From contig DVDT01000006.1 of assembly GCA_015296085.1 (NCBI GenBank), positions 1 to 64,000 of the forward strand: DNA of 64,000 nt, given 5' to 3'. Shown here one piece after another: positions 36,142-44,471 of this stretch. The notes beneath the pieces are model-generated. The model saw only the letters and a program-made list of their open reading frames with translations, ran no database searches and had not been told where the DNA came from. Numbering within the stretch: position 1 is the stretch's first letter; each line of letters opens with the position of its first letter. Source of the DNA: Trichormus sp. M33_DOE_039 (GTDB lineage: Bacteria > Cyanobacteriota > Cyanobacteriia > Cyanobacteriales > Nostocaceae). Both the position numbers and the translations under genes were made by a program.

Positions 36142-37161
36142 TTACTCCACTCCTTCTAAAAGTTTTGCCACTTGCTCAGGAGCAGGAAGTTGATTTCTTA
36201 AGTCTTGAGGCAATGAAGAAAATACTTTGTAAGTTGCCACACCAATTGGTTTATTCGATTCTCTCAGTGCATATTCAACAATGGTTTTGTTCTTAGACTT
36301 ACAAAGAATAATCCCAATTGATAGATTTTCATCTGGTAGTCGAGATAAATCATCCAACGCTGCCAAATAAAACTGCATTTTTCCTACATACTCAGGTAAA
36401 AATTCTCCGGTTTTTAACTCAACAGCAACTAAACACTTTAATTGACGATGATAAAGCAATAAATCAATAAAAAATTCCTGATCACCAATTTCTAAGCGAT
36501 ACTGACTACCAACAAAAGTAAATCTTCCCCCCATTTCTTGCAGGAATGGTTCAACTCTTGCTAAAATCGCTTGTTCTAATTGTCGTTCGCTGTGTTCATC
36601 TGCTAATTCTAAAAAATCAAAAGTATATTCATCTTTTACTGCTAGTTTTAATTGGTTACGAATCTCTGCGGGAACAGTTTGGTTAAAATTCGTTTGGTTT
36701 AGGAGAGTTTTTTCATAAGTTTGATTCTCAATTTGGTGAATCAAAACATTCTTTGTCCAGCCAAATTTACGAGTCATTCTGATATAAAATTCCCGTTCTA
36801 GGTCATCTTTGCACTTCTCTAAAATGACTAGGTTGTGAGTCCATCCAATTTCTGCAACCATTGGTTGCAGTTTTTCATTTTGGCTATACGCGATATAAAA
36901 GCTTCGCATATTCCAAATATTACGAACAGAAAATCCGCTAATACCTGGAAACTCTGTTTGTAAGTCTTTTGCTAACTGTTCTACTACAGATTTACCCCAA
37001 CTAGGTTCTTGTTGTCGGGTAACAATCATCTGCCCAATATCCCAATAGAGGGCAATAAGTTCTCTATTGACTGCCTTCAACGCTTCATACTGAGCAGAAC
37101 GAATGCGCTGTTTGATTTCCACTAGTAAATTTTTGTATTCGTCTGGAATTGGTTTACTCAC
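36142..37161 (-). CDS. YhcG/DUF1016-type PD-(D/E)XK nuclease within the cas operon
   Basis: The 339-aa protein has the DUF1016 N-terminal helical domain (IREAVNRELIALYWDIGQMI-like, SGFSVRNIWNMRSFYIAY) and a C-terminal PD-(D/E)XK nuclease core with D233 in FFIDLLLYHRQL and E248/K250 in VELKTGEF. All core residues are present. Such nucleases are often found in defence islands and next to restriction-modification genes. It starts with GTG and lies 18 bp before cas10d, the first gene of the run yhcG-cas10d-csc2-csc1. It is not a known I-D core component; accessory nuclease, independent defence gene, or addiction toxin are all possible. Confidence 0.88.
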   Translation of the reverse strand: MSKPIPDEYKNLLVEIKQRIRSAQYEALKAVNRELIALYWDIGQMIVTRQQEPSWGKSVVEQLAKDLQTEFPGISGFSVRNIWNMRSFYIAYSQNEKLQPMVAEIGWTHNLVILEKCKDDLEREFYIRMTRKFGWTKNVLIHQIENQTYEKTLLNQTNFNQTVPAEIRNQLKLAVKDEYTFDFLELADEHSERQLEQAILARVEPFLQEMGGRFTFVGSQYRLEIGDQEFFIDLLLYHRQLKCLVAVELKTGEFLPEYVGKMQFYLAALDDLSRLPDENLSIGIILCKSKNKTIVEYALRESNKPIGVATYKVFSSLPQDLRNQLPAPEQVAKLLEGVE

Positions 37162-37404
37162 GTTTATTAGTCGCTGTTTCTGAGTTTTAGAAAAGAGGAG
37201 AAGCTATTTTAGAACTAACTGCCTTAAGATTATGGTGTATACAAGACTTGTACCCAGCTATTGACTAAAAGTTTTACTTGGTAGTCATAGGGGGTTGAGA
37301 CTAATTACATCTGAACTTAATGCCGCAAGCTACCGATAAGCTTCCCTCTGTTACATGAAATTCTGAATTTAAGTGGAAAACTACTTAGCTCAGGTGAGTT
37401 TCAG
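37162..37404 (-). promoter_or_regulatory. putative promoter region of yhcG-cas10d with mini-array spacer copy
   Basis: This gap precedes the first gene of the effector run. At 37293-37356 lies a diverged copy of the sequence found at 37833-37913, including the spacer of the mini-array but lacking about 22 nt of CRISPR repeat core. Of the first 29 nt of that spacer, 24 match here by my alignment. No I-D type GTN PAM sits directly beside the match. Confidence 0.5.
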
Positions 37405-37611
37405 TTAAAATTTTGGCAATCGATATCTATGTTTAAGACCTACTCTCTCTGTGATAATTGGAAAACCTTTTTTATCACGGGCTTTATCCACAGCATCTCC
37501 AAAACGCCAGCCCACTTTATCTGCTTGGGCTAATTCGTCACCCCAATGCCATTGTCCATCTGACAAGACTTCAATTAAGAGATCAACTTTGGTCTTTTTC
37601 TTGTTTCGCAT
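37405..37611 (-). CDS. small winged-helix-like protein
   Basis: The 68-aa basic protein has the pattern LLIEVLSDGQWHWGDELAQ ... GFPIITERVGLKHRYRL, which looks like a compact helix-turn-helix with a C-terminal beta wing. AAGGA lies 8 nt before the ATG. It is between cas3' and yhcG on the same strand. Similar small proteins occur in many cyanobacteria without known function. DNA binding and regulation of the cas genes are guesses. Confidence 0.7.
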   Translation of the reverse strand: MRNKKKTKVDLLIEVLSDGQWHWGDELAQADKVGWRFGDAVDKARDKKGFPIITERVGLKHRYRLPKF

Positions 37612-37830
37612 CTTTCATATCCTTAAAGAAAGTTTACATACAACTCACTAGATTTGATAGTTCGTTTAACTACTGACCTTGATGAGTGCATACTCAGAAA
37701 CTAACTTAAGCGATAGCCGATTGCAAGCCATTAAGTTACAGAGATATTTAACTAGTCAAATACGTCAGCACTTTAAACACTCATCCTTTATCTGCTAGTC
37801 TTAGGATCAGATGGAGACTCACCTCAACCA
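37612..37830. other. intergenic region upstream of the mini-array
   Basis: This segment precedes the small winged-helix gene (minus strand) and the mini-array (plus-strand orientation). It contains AAATACGTC at 37758-37766, a 9-nt match to the start of the mini-array spacer, in a partly similar context. A plus-strand promoter is possible around 37720-37750 (TTGCAA and an AT-rich box) but is weak. Confidence 0.4.
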
Positions 37831-37940
37831 AAGGTTGAGATGACTAATCCCTATCAGGGATTGAAACAAATACGTCTGAACTTACTGGCGTAAGCTTTTT
37901 CTCCGTCACATTAACTAAAATCCCTATCAGGGATTGAAAC
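37831..37940 (+). CRISPR. two-repeat degenerate mini-CRISPR between cas genes
   Basis: Two CRISPR-like units, 37831-37867 and 37904-37940, share AATCCCTATCAGGGATTGAAA with only one loop change (T to C) from the main-array repeat. The first 12-15 nt of each unit are diverged. They are spaced so that 36 nt, a normal spacer length, lies between them. The ATTGAAAC tag reads on the plus strand, opposite to the main array and cas genes. The second unit ends 1 nt before the cas3' stop codon. The 7-bp stem and cleavage tag are kept, so Cas6 processing into a crRNA-like RNA is plausible. Confidence 0.8.
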
Positions 37941-37941
37941 G

Positions 37942-40119
37942 TCAAGCAATCCATATTTCATCTCCTTTACTTTTAAAGGTGTAGGCTAAGGTATCAAGCA
38001 ACAAAGCAGAATGACCAAAAGCTATAGAATAGGGTGCTGTCGTGTCATGAACACTGTTGCGATCGCTAATTGGATAAATCTGAAATTGCATTGGTAGCCT
38101 TAGCCGCATCCGCACTTCTGCCACAGGACGGCGCAGCACGTAACAGACTAAACCTTCCTTCTTAAGTCGTTTGTTAATTGCACCAATCCATTGATTGTCA
38201 GGTTGCCAAATTTCCACATCCGTTAAAACTTGAACTTTCCAAGCATCTGCAATTGGCTGCAAATCCCCAGAGTAGGTAAATTTCCAATTCAGCCGTTCCT
38301 CGCGGTAGGAACGCAACTTCATAAATGCTAGACAGTGAGCAAATCTACCTTTAGCTATGGGTTGTCCGGTACGTGCTGCGGTTTCCTTAAGTGTCCGTAC
38401 AAATGCCACTTCAGTCCAAACTTCAATTTCTAAATTACCTAAAATTCCAGGTAAATCGTAGGTTTTAAATCTGTCTACTTCGTTTTCTTCCGTTAAATCA
38501 TACAAACCACATTGCAAAGGACTCGAACCGCGAAAACTAGCAGCATCATCTGCAATGGGATTTCCTGATTTACCTGATAGTGCTTGCCAATCTTTCGCCC
38601 ATCCTGAAACACGTCCAGCTACAGATTTTAAACTGGTATCAAATACTTGCTCACAGGCTTTTAGAAACTGTTCTCGGCTTTGGGCATACTGTTCTTGAAT
38701 CGTGCGATCGCTTAATTGCCAACACAGGTAAAATGACTGTACTGCACCCCAACGTTTATAATAGCCCCGAAAATCATTGATTTGGCGATATTTATCAACG
38801 ATGATGTTATGAAAAGTCGGGCGATCGCAAATATTATTTACTGCTAAAGGTTGTGTTTCTCCCTGAAATAAACGTTCTACTAAAAAGTTAGGAACTAAGG
38901 CAACCGCCGTAAAGTTTTGAAACTTAATTTGTTGACCAGCTTTTTCATAGCCATCATGCCTACCCAAGCGTCCCAATCGTTGAATAAAGTTACCAGCATC
39001 AGACGATTCAAAAATCAAAAAATTGATTTTAAAATCAACACCTACATCAATTGTGCTAGTTCCCAAAACTAAATCAGCCGACAAACTACGCTCTTTTTCT
39101 GTCTTTCCTGATAACCCCGTATTTTCTCCTACTTGTAATCCATAAGGCTGCAAAATTTCTTGAAAAAATGGAGTTAGGCGTTTAACTGCTGCAATTGAGT
39201 TAAGAATGATTGCGCCTTTACTCCCTGGATATTTCTGAAACTGCTCTAAAATCAAATTACTATTTTCCTTCAGCCAAGCTTCCGATGCTTTAAAACTCGG
39301 CTCTAAAGGGATAAAATTCAGTGAAATCGTTCGCGCAACTTGTCTCCATCCTTCGGTTTTAAGTTGCTGTTCTTGTTCTGGAGTTTCAGGAAATTGATAT
39401 TTATTTTGCTCGATAGGATTAATTTCTTGACACCGAAATCCTGCTGTTTCTAATTTTCCAATTAAGTTACTATCTGGTGTGGCGGAAAGAAATAGAAATT
39501 TCTTCCGGCGATTTGTACAGCGAATTAACAGCATGGTGTTAATCACGCTGGCTATTTGTGGCGCAGCAAAAACATGAAACTCATCAAAAATGAATAAATC
39601 AAAATCTTTGTCTATTTTCCCCCATAATTTATCGGGACTATCGCCATGAATTATATAAGCCCCTCTATGTAAATAATGAAAAATATCTGGATTTGTTAAT
39701 AAAGCTTCTCTTTGGCTAGTGAGAGTAGAAATTGCTGCACCTTTTTTCAATCCTTCATTTTCTGCATAAACTTCTAAATCAGCCCCGCTCAATCTGACTA
39801 TACGTGGTTGATTTTCTGGTTGAAATACATCTATATATCCTTGAATCTGTATTTCTTGGTCACGGGCTAATTCATTAGTTGGGTAAAGCCCAATTGCAGA
39901 AAATTCGCCCTGAAGAACTTCTAAATATGCAGCCAAGCTTTTACCATCGCCTGTCATTGCAGTGTTGAACACTACATCAATATTAGGATTTCGTAGTGCT
40001 TCTAAAGTAGCGGCTTGATGCCAAGAAAGTGACCAATTTTCAGGTATTTGCACCCCATCAGGTGTGGGGACTGTTTGAGAATAAACAGGCTTGAGAGTGA
40101 TTTTGTAATTTTCGGACAT
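37942..40119 (-). CDS. cas3: type I-D CRISPR helicase Cas3' (Cas3d, no HD domain)
   Basis: The 725-aa superfamily 2 helicase unwinds target DNA for the I-D system. Walker A is NTAMTGDGKSLAAYL, motif II FDEFHVF, motif III FLSATPD and motif VI QRLGRLGRHDGYE. There is no HD nuclease domain; in I-D that activity is on Cas10d. The ATG at 40119 (MSENYKITLKPVYSQTVP) fits the family better than the track start at 40170. It is divergent from the WYL regulator gene and separated from the other cas genes by the mini-array and a small winged-helix gene. Confidence 0.95.
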   Translation of the reverse strand: MSENYKITLKPVYSQTVPTPDGVQIPENWSLSWHQAATLEALRNPNIDVVFNTAMTGDGKSLAAYLEVLQGEFSAIGLYPTNELARDQEIQIQGYIDVFQPENQPRIVRLSGADLEVYAENEGLKKGAAISTLTSQREALLTNPDIFHYLHRGAYIIHGDSPDKLWGKIDKDFDLFIFDEFHVFAAPQIASVINTMLLIRCTNRRKKFLFLSATPDSNLIGKLETAGFRCQEINPIEQNKYQFPETPEQEQQLKTEGWRQVARTISLNFIPLEPSFKASEAWLKENSNLILEQFQKYPGSKGAIILNSIAAVKRLTPFFQEILQPYGLQVGENTGLSGKTEKERSLSADLVLGTSTIDVGVDFKINFLIFESSDAGNFIQRLGRLGRHDGYEKAGQQIKFQNFTAVALVPNFLVERLFQGETQPLAVNNICDRPTFHNIIVDKYRQINDFRGYYKRWGAVQSFYLCWQLSDRTIQEQYAQSREQFLKACEQVFDTSLKSVAGRVSGWAKDWQALSGKSGNPIADDAASFRGSSPLQCGLYDLTEENEVDRFKTYDLPGILGNLEIEVWTEVAFVRTLKETAARTGQPIAKGRFAHCLAFMKLRSYREERLNWKFTYSGDLQPIADAWKVQVLTDVEIWQPDNQWIGAINKRLKKEGLVCYVLRRPVAEVRMRLRLPMQFQIYPISDRNSVHDTTAPYSIAFGHSALLLDTLAYTFKSKGDEIWIA

Positions 40120-40219
40120 ACACTTAAATAGTGTCCGTAACTGGTTGTTAAAAACTATATTGGCACGCAAATATAGAGATTGGCAATATTTATCTGTATA
40201 AAAGTGTCCGTATATTTTT
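40120..40219. promoter_or_regulatory. divergent cas3'/WYL promoter region with 10-bp direct repeat
   Basis: AGTGTCCGTA occurs at 40130-40139 and again at 40203-40212, once beside each start codon. A direct repeat so placed between a WYL regulator and the first cas gene is a good candidate operator for the regulator. Spacing between repeat starts is 73 bp. No strong -10 boxes stand out. Confidence 0.6.
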
Positions 40220-41080
40220 ATGAGTCGTAAAGGTCAGTCTATAACCCTGTCGGTAACAGAACGAGATAAAGCCGAACTAGAAGCGATCGCCCGTGAGTTC
40301 GGTATGATGTGGGGAGAAGATCCCAATATCTCCAAACTCATCAAAGCGATCGCACAACGTCAGTTAATCATTGGCAAAAATAATGATTGGCAAGAATCGC
40401 GCATTCGTGCTTTACATCGGTGTATTGCTGCTTTAACCGATATAGGACAAGTGGAACAAGCGCAAATTATCGCTCAATTGTTACTAGAACGCGGTGAATT
40501 ATCTACCCCACTGCGGAACGAAATTCAAGCCTTCCTAGATAAAACCCCTCCGGCTTGGCGGGTACAAATAGACCGCTTTATTCTCCGTCAGCAACCCTTT
40601 CAACTTTCTTATCAAGATGCAGCCGAAAGAGTATTTAATTTTACAGTCCGCTATGCCAAAATTACTCCTCATGAAAAGCGAGAGTATCTTGATTGCTGGT
40701 GTGAAGAAACAGCAGGCAACTTAGACATACCAGAACTTACACATAACTGGTGTTTTCGTTTAGACCGCATACTTGATGCTGCTGTCACCCAAATTGACGG
40801 TGAATGGCGATCGCAATTAGATGAAATAGAAGTGGAAATGCAATTATTCAACAATTTAGCTTTTGCTTATCAAGCCAAACCCCAAGATATTTTCAATGAA
40901 TGGCTACCAGACCAACAACGAGTGCGGCGAGTTGTGAGACATGTTTCTAGTACCTTTTGGTTTATTCGGGAAATTATGCAATATACACCTGAGTGTGTGA
41001 TTGTATCACCAGAGAATGTGCGATCGCTGATCAAAGAAAAACTTCTGATCTGTTGTCAAAATTATGATTTGAATGTTTAG
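40220..41080 (+). CDS. WYL-domain transcriptional regulator of the cas operon
   Basis: The 286-aa protein starts with a ribbon-helix-helix-like segment (SITLSVTERDKAELEAIAREFG ... NISKLIKAIAQRQ). From about residue 110 it has a WYL-type ligand-sensing domain (WRVQIDRFILRQQPFQLSYQDA ...). WYL proteins regulate many CRISPR loci; in Synechocystis a WYL regulator (Sll7009) is likewise divergent from the I-D operon and represses crRNA accumulation. By position and domain this is probably its counterpart. The AGTGTCCGTA element ends 7 nt before its ATG, which suggests autoregulation. Confidence 0.85.
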   Translation: MSRKGQSITLSVTERDKAELEAIAREFGMMWGEDPNISKLIKAIAQRQLIIGKNNDWQESRIRALHRCIAALTDIGQVEQAQIIAQLLLERGELSTPLRNEIQAFLDKTPPAWRVQIDRFILRQQPFQLSYQDAAERVFNFTVRYAKITPHEKREYLDCWCEETAGNLDIPELTHNWCFRLDRILDAAVTQIDGEWRSQLDEIEVEMQLFNNLAFAYQAKPQDIFNEWLPDQQRVRRVVRHVSSTFWFIREIMQYTPECVIVSPENVRSLIKEKLLICCQNYDLNV

Positions 41081-41138
41081 CCTTAAACACAGGTGCAGGG
41101 GTGTTAGTGCTTTAAATACCTACACCCTTATATCTGCT

Positions 41139-41525
41139 TTACTCATCAATCAACACAATTGTGGGTATGGGAAGATTTTCTTTCAGATTATCATTATCGA
41201 TTGGATTAGCAGCGATCGCTTGTATTGCCTTTAATAAAACTGCACTTTGGCTAAGTAACTCATCTACATCTATACCACCGAAACTAGAGGGGTAACGTCG
41301 TAAGCGATTACTACCTTCGCCCAGTAAAATAGCTGCACCCCGCCAGTTAAGATTACCCATATGATAAAGAGCCACAGCAATTTGGAGAATACCTTGATAA
41401 AAGGTCTTTTCCGGTTCGGTGGCTTCAATCCATAAAGCTTCTAGGGTGTCGTGACAGGCGTAGAACTGTCCAGAGTTAAATTGTTCTACACCTTGCCAAT
41501 ATTCTGAGGGCATGGTTTCACTCAT
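41139..41525 (-). CDS. DUF309 domain protein
   Basis: The 128-aa protein carries the DUF309 signature FNSGQFYACHDTLEALWIEATEPEKTFYQGILQIAVALYH, with the H-x-x-L-E core. The function of the family is unknown. Its ATG overlaps the ftrC stop codon (ATGA), so it is translated together with ftrC, an arrangement that hints at a redox or chloroplast-type regulatory link, not proven. Confidence 0.88.
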   Translation of the reverse strand: MSETMPSEYWQGVEQFNSGQFYACHDTLEALWIEATEPEKTFYQGILQIAVALYHMGNLNWRGAAILLGEGSNRLRRYPSSFGGIDVDELLSQSAVLLKAIQAIAANPIDNDNLKENLPIPTIVLIDE

Positions 41526-41887
41526 GCCATGCTATCTCGCACTTCTTTAATAGTGTCGAGAGTGATTTCTTGGCTTTGTCCAGCAAATTCGTTGTCCGGG
41601 GTGAGAAACAGCATACAATGGCACTCTTTGCGCTCTCTCATTGGTACACAAGGACAGTTCCAATATGCTGCACTAACTTCAGCTTCTTTATCTTCGTAGT
41701 GACGACAGGGACACAAAGGCGAACCCAGTTCATCTTTATGTTTAGCTAGTCCTTCAATCACCACCGCAGTCACGGAAGGTTCAGCGCAAAAAAAAGTTCC
41801 AGTCCGCTTGGCATATTGTTCTGAAAAATGGCGCATAGCCTCTAGGCTTTTATCGCTAGATGTTGTGTTCGCTTCTGATGAGATCAT
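41522..41887 (-). CDS. ftrC: ferredoxin-thioredoxin reductase catalytic subunit
   Basis: The 121-aa catalytic chain carries a 4Fe-4S cluster and an active-site disulfide, passing electrons from photosynthetic ferredoxin to thioredoxins. The cysteine pattern is complete: FCAEPSVTAVV, then CPCRHYEDKE, NCPCVPMRE and CHCMLFL. Length is typical, with a short N-terminal extension. The variable subunit ftrV is not in this window. It is upstream of and coupled to the DUF309 gene. Confidence 0.96.
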   Translation of the reverse strand: MISSEANTTSSDKSLEAMRHFSEQYAKRTGTFFCAEPSVTAVVIEGLAKHKDELGSPLCPCRHYEDKEAEVSAAYWNCPCVPMRERKECHCMLFLTPDNEFAGQSQEITLDTIKEVRDSMA

Positions 41888-41934
41888 TTGGATCGGCAGC
41901 TCATAATTTAAATATTTCTTTGCATTGTACCTCA

Positions 41935-41963
41935 GGACTGGGGACTGGGGATTGGGGACTGGG
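41935..41963. repeat. GGGGACT heptamer repeat upstream of ftrC
   Basis: Four imperfect copies of the GGGGACT/GGGGATT heptamer (the CCCCAGT STRR on the other strand) lie in the 105-bp gap between ftrC and the next minus-strand gene. Confidence 0.7.
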
Positions 41964-41992
41964 TAATGGAGAATTAGGAGAAAAAATAATAA

Positions 41993-42307
41993 CTATAAAT
42001 CTAAGAATGGAAACAATTGAAGCAGAAAATTGCGTATTCTTAATAAGAAAACTGTTTGCCTTAATTTGCTACTCAGTTTCGGGGGCGGACTAACTTGTAG
42101 CTGTTCTTGTAGCTGGGCGTATTCAACAGCAGTGAGTGGTTTGCCATCTATAGGCGATCGCGCCTCTATAATGATTTCTGTCCGTAATATCTCTTCTGGT
42201 GTATCTTCTACGGGTGGTAGTGCCATGACTGTAATCCCTAAATGGCTAACTAACCACACTAAAATGCTACTACTGAGGCTGATGACGGAAAACCTAATCC
42301 ACTTCAT
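41993..42307 (-). CDS. conserved hypothetical protein with N-terminal membrane/signal segment
   Basis: The 104-aa product has a hydrophobic N-terminal helix (about residues 6-30, ISLSSSILVWLVSHLGITVMALP), followed by an acidic segment with EEILRTEIIIEARSPIDGKPLTAVEYAQLQEQL. A second hydrophobic stretch lies near the C-terminus (FLLRIRNFLLQLFPFL). I recognise it as a cyanobacterial conserved hypothetical without assigned role. It is upstream of ftrC on the same strand. Confidence 0.7.
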   Translation of the reverse strand: MKWIRFSVISLSSSILVWLVSHLGITVMALPPVEDTPEEILRTEIIIEARSPIDGKPLTAVEYAQLQEQLQVSPPPKLSSKLRQTVFLLRIRNFLLQLFPFLDL

Positions 42308-42700
42308 TTATTTGGGTTAATCCTCAGTTACTCACAGGTCTGAAAGCTTTGTAGATTCGGCGATCGCTTGTTAATTTATACAGTGAAATTGCTTAAAAAT
42401 AATGTATTTAAAGTAGGATACTTTTTCAGTTAGATAAGAAATTTAAAATCAACCATCAGAAAGATTTTTGAAACTTTTTATTGCCTGTGTTTGGACACTG
42501 AAGTGAGAGAGTAAACATCTTCACCAGTGTCCTATAACTACTGCTTCACCAAAAATGCAGTGTGGAGAAAGCTCCGAACGAGCAACTAGCTGCTATCAGA
42601 TCGAAAATGTAGCTGGTCTATTTCACTTGTAACTAATTACCTCAAGCAATTTTATGAGGATTAGTTACAAACCTTTTGCAGAAGAATAATTGACTATCTT
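42308..42700. other. intergenic region with an inverted repeat
   Basis: There is no gene in this 393-bp gap. At 42628-42670 an inverted repeat (TTGTAACTAAT ... ATTAGTTACAA, extended by CCTC/GAGG) could form a stem of about 15 bp with a 2-nt bulge. It is 31 nt past the stop codon of the small lipoprotein gene and lacks a U-tract, so a processing or attenuation role is as likely as termination. Confidence 0.5.
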
Positions 42701-42901
42701 CTATGGGGTGGTGGTGGGACTAGCAGTAGGGGTGGTAGCAGGGGTGGTAGTCGCAGGGGTAGAACCGGTGTCAGATGGTTCAGCAGGGGTGGTAGTAGTG
42801 GTAGCAGGGGTGGTGGTGGTGGTATCAGGAGTACCTTCACAAGCTCCTAAAAATCCAGCCAAGCTTAACAGCAACGCAAAACCAAAGATTTTTGTTTTCA
42901 T
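42701..42901 (-). CDS. small Thr/Pro-rich lipoprotein
   Basis: The 66-aa precursor has a classic lipoprotein signal: KTK start, hydrophobic core GFALLLSLAGF and lipobox LGAC with C21. The remaining 45 residues are a low-complexity Thr/Pro/Ala tail (TTTTTPATTTTTPAEP) encoded by a GGGGTGGTAG-type repeat. No function can be assigned. The plus-strand ORF across it (42690-43097) is its shadow. Confidence 0.75.
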   Translation of the reverse strand: MKTKIFGFALLLSLAGFLGACEGTPDTTTTTPATTTTTPAEPSDTGSTPATTTPATTPTASPTTTP

Positions 42902-43699
42902 AACTCCTCTTTCACCAATTGTGGCAATAAAACAATTTCGCCTGTTGAATACGATAACCTATTTTGCCGATTTTTTAAATTTTTTAAACCCTCACGAATA
43001 CATATTAAAAATCTATACTTTGGATGGAGTTTATTGCGTTTATTCTTATGTCTGGGTTAAGCAAGAAAGAAGACATCCGTCAATCATCAGAATCTAGCAC
43101 ATAGATACAGCTTTGTAGTGAGCGATCGCAGTCTTATGATTTGATAGAGCTAGCTTTCCTCTTGCTATTGCATTTCTCTTTAAGGTAAAACACCACTTGA
43201 AAATCTTTGAGGAGCATGGTCAACTAGATGTGCTGCTTTGATAGACCTATGCGATCGCTGATCCTACAATCATGGCATTCTGAAGTCTGGCTTCTGAATT
43301 TGACTTCTGCTTCTGGGGTCTTTCAGAATTGCCAGTAAACTAACTTGATGGGAAGAGATATCTCATCCAGAAAAATTAATAGTTGAAGCAATAATATTCT
43401 TCCGCACTCTTGCCCCTGAAAGCTTGATTTGGCAATACTTGAGACGCAATTCATTAAAATTACATCCTCATTCTGATCCTTACTGGTGATGCTTGTACAG
43501 AAGTGGTAGCGACGTTAGGCGCGTCACCCGCAAGGGTCAGCAGCTAACACAGAAAAATGTGTAGGTTAGAGCAACTTAGATGCACGACACCTTGTGCATC
43601 CATCAAAGTAATATTCGTATTTGTGACAAAGGGGTAAGTCTGACCTTAGCAAAAACGGATAATCAGTTTACAATACATTATTTCTTATCGCAAAAATTT
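42902..43699. other. 800-bp intergenic region upstream of ftsL-like gene
   Basis: I see no convincing gene here. It holds a few GCGATCGC sites and a GC-rich palindromic repeat at about 43505-43548 (GCGTCACCCGCAAGGGTCAG). It presumably carries the divergent promoters of the lipoprotein and FtsL-like genes. The 40-codon in-frame extension upstream of 43700 is probably untranslated. Confidence 0.45.
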
Positions 43700-44353
43700 A
43701 TGGCTGCTGTTCGCAAATCAGCTGTTTCTACAACTGGTAGTTGGTTTCGCCAAGGTTCTACTCCCAGACGCAGGAGACGGCAATCGGCACGTCTAGAATC
43801 AACCGTGCAGAGTGCTTCTACTGTTGCAACTGAACCCTTGCCAGTACAACCAAAAAGGCAACGTTCTGCCTCGAAAAGCTTATCTCTTCCCCTGACTCCA
43901 AGACGACAGAATTCGACACCACAAGCATCAAGAACCGCAAAGACAGAGTTTCCGGATTTGCCTGTAGTACCTACTGCCCAAGCAATGCCTTTGTGGTTAT
44001 TACGACTGAACACCCTACATCGACATTCGTCTGTTGTAGCGTTTTTGTTAGTAGGTGCAGCTTTAGCTGTCTATGGATGGACAGTCTACGCTCAAGAACT
44101 TTGGGGTCAAAACTATCGCAGATTACAAAACCTCCAACGTTATGAGCGACAGATGACTACTACCAATGCCACACTCAAAAACAAAATGGCAGAGGAAGCA
44201 GAAAAATCAAACACAGGCTTAGTCTCACCATCTCCTGCCAATACTGTTTTCCTCTCTCCTACATCCCCTAAATCTGATGTACTATCTCCTAGTAAGAAAC
44301 CAAATATAGAAACACAGCCCTCCAATTCCTCTCCCTCGCCAATGGGATATTAA
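43700..44353 (+). CDS. FtsL-like cell division protein (cyanobacterial type)
   Basis: The protein of about 217 aa has a basic, Ser/Thr/Arg-rich cytoplasmic N-terminus (residues 1-95). One transmembrane helix follows (SSVVAFLLVGAALAVYGWTVYAQ) and then a short periplasmic coiled-coil-like stretch (NYRRLQNLQRYERQMTTTNATLKNKM). A Ser/Pro tail ends it. This layout and its place directly before ftsI match the FtsL/septum-assembly position of other bacteria, although the sequence itself is poorly conserved. The ATG at 43700 (MAAVRKSAVS) is preferred over the track start at 43580. Confidence 0.75.
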   Translation: MAAVRKSAVSTTGSWFRQGSTPRRRRRQSARLESTVQSASTVATEPLPVQPKRQRSASKSLSLPLTPRRQNSTPQASRTAKTEFPDLPVVPTAQAMPLWLLRLNTLHRHSSVVAFLLVGAALAVYGWTVYAQELWGQNYRRLQNLQRYERQMTTTNATLKNKMAEEAEKSNTGLVSPSPANTVFLSPTSPKSDVLSPSKKPNIETQPSNSSPSPMGY

Positions 44354-44471
44354 GTAGCCGTCGTGAACTGCGTACATCAGAAAACATGAAAAAGTCTTTC
44401 CCCTACACCCCTATACCCCTACACCCTTACACCCCCACTCTTTACTAGTACAACAGAAAAAAAGCAGGGTA
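44354..44471. repeat. ACCCCT heptamer-type repeats between ftsL-like gene and ftsI
   Basis: The segment 44398-44435 is a run of CCCCTACA/CCCCTATA units, another STRR class. It lies between two genes that are likely co-transcribed. Confidence 0.65.

Noticed and set aside
37451-37676. Two plus-strand ORFs over the small winged-helix gene
   Set aside because: They are shadows of the minus-strand gene, which has a good ribosome site and a coherent fold.
42690-43097. 135-aa ORF opposite the small lipoprotein
   Set aside because: Its Val/Gly-rich start is the antisense reading of the Thr/Pro repeat tail of a well-supported lipoprotein gene.
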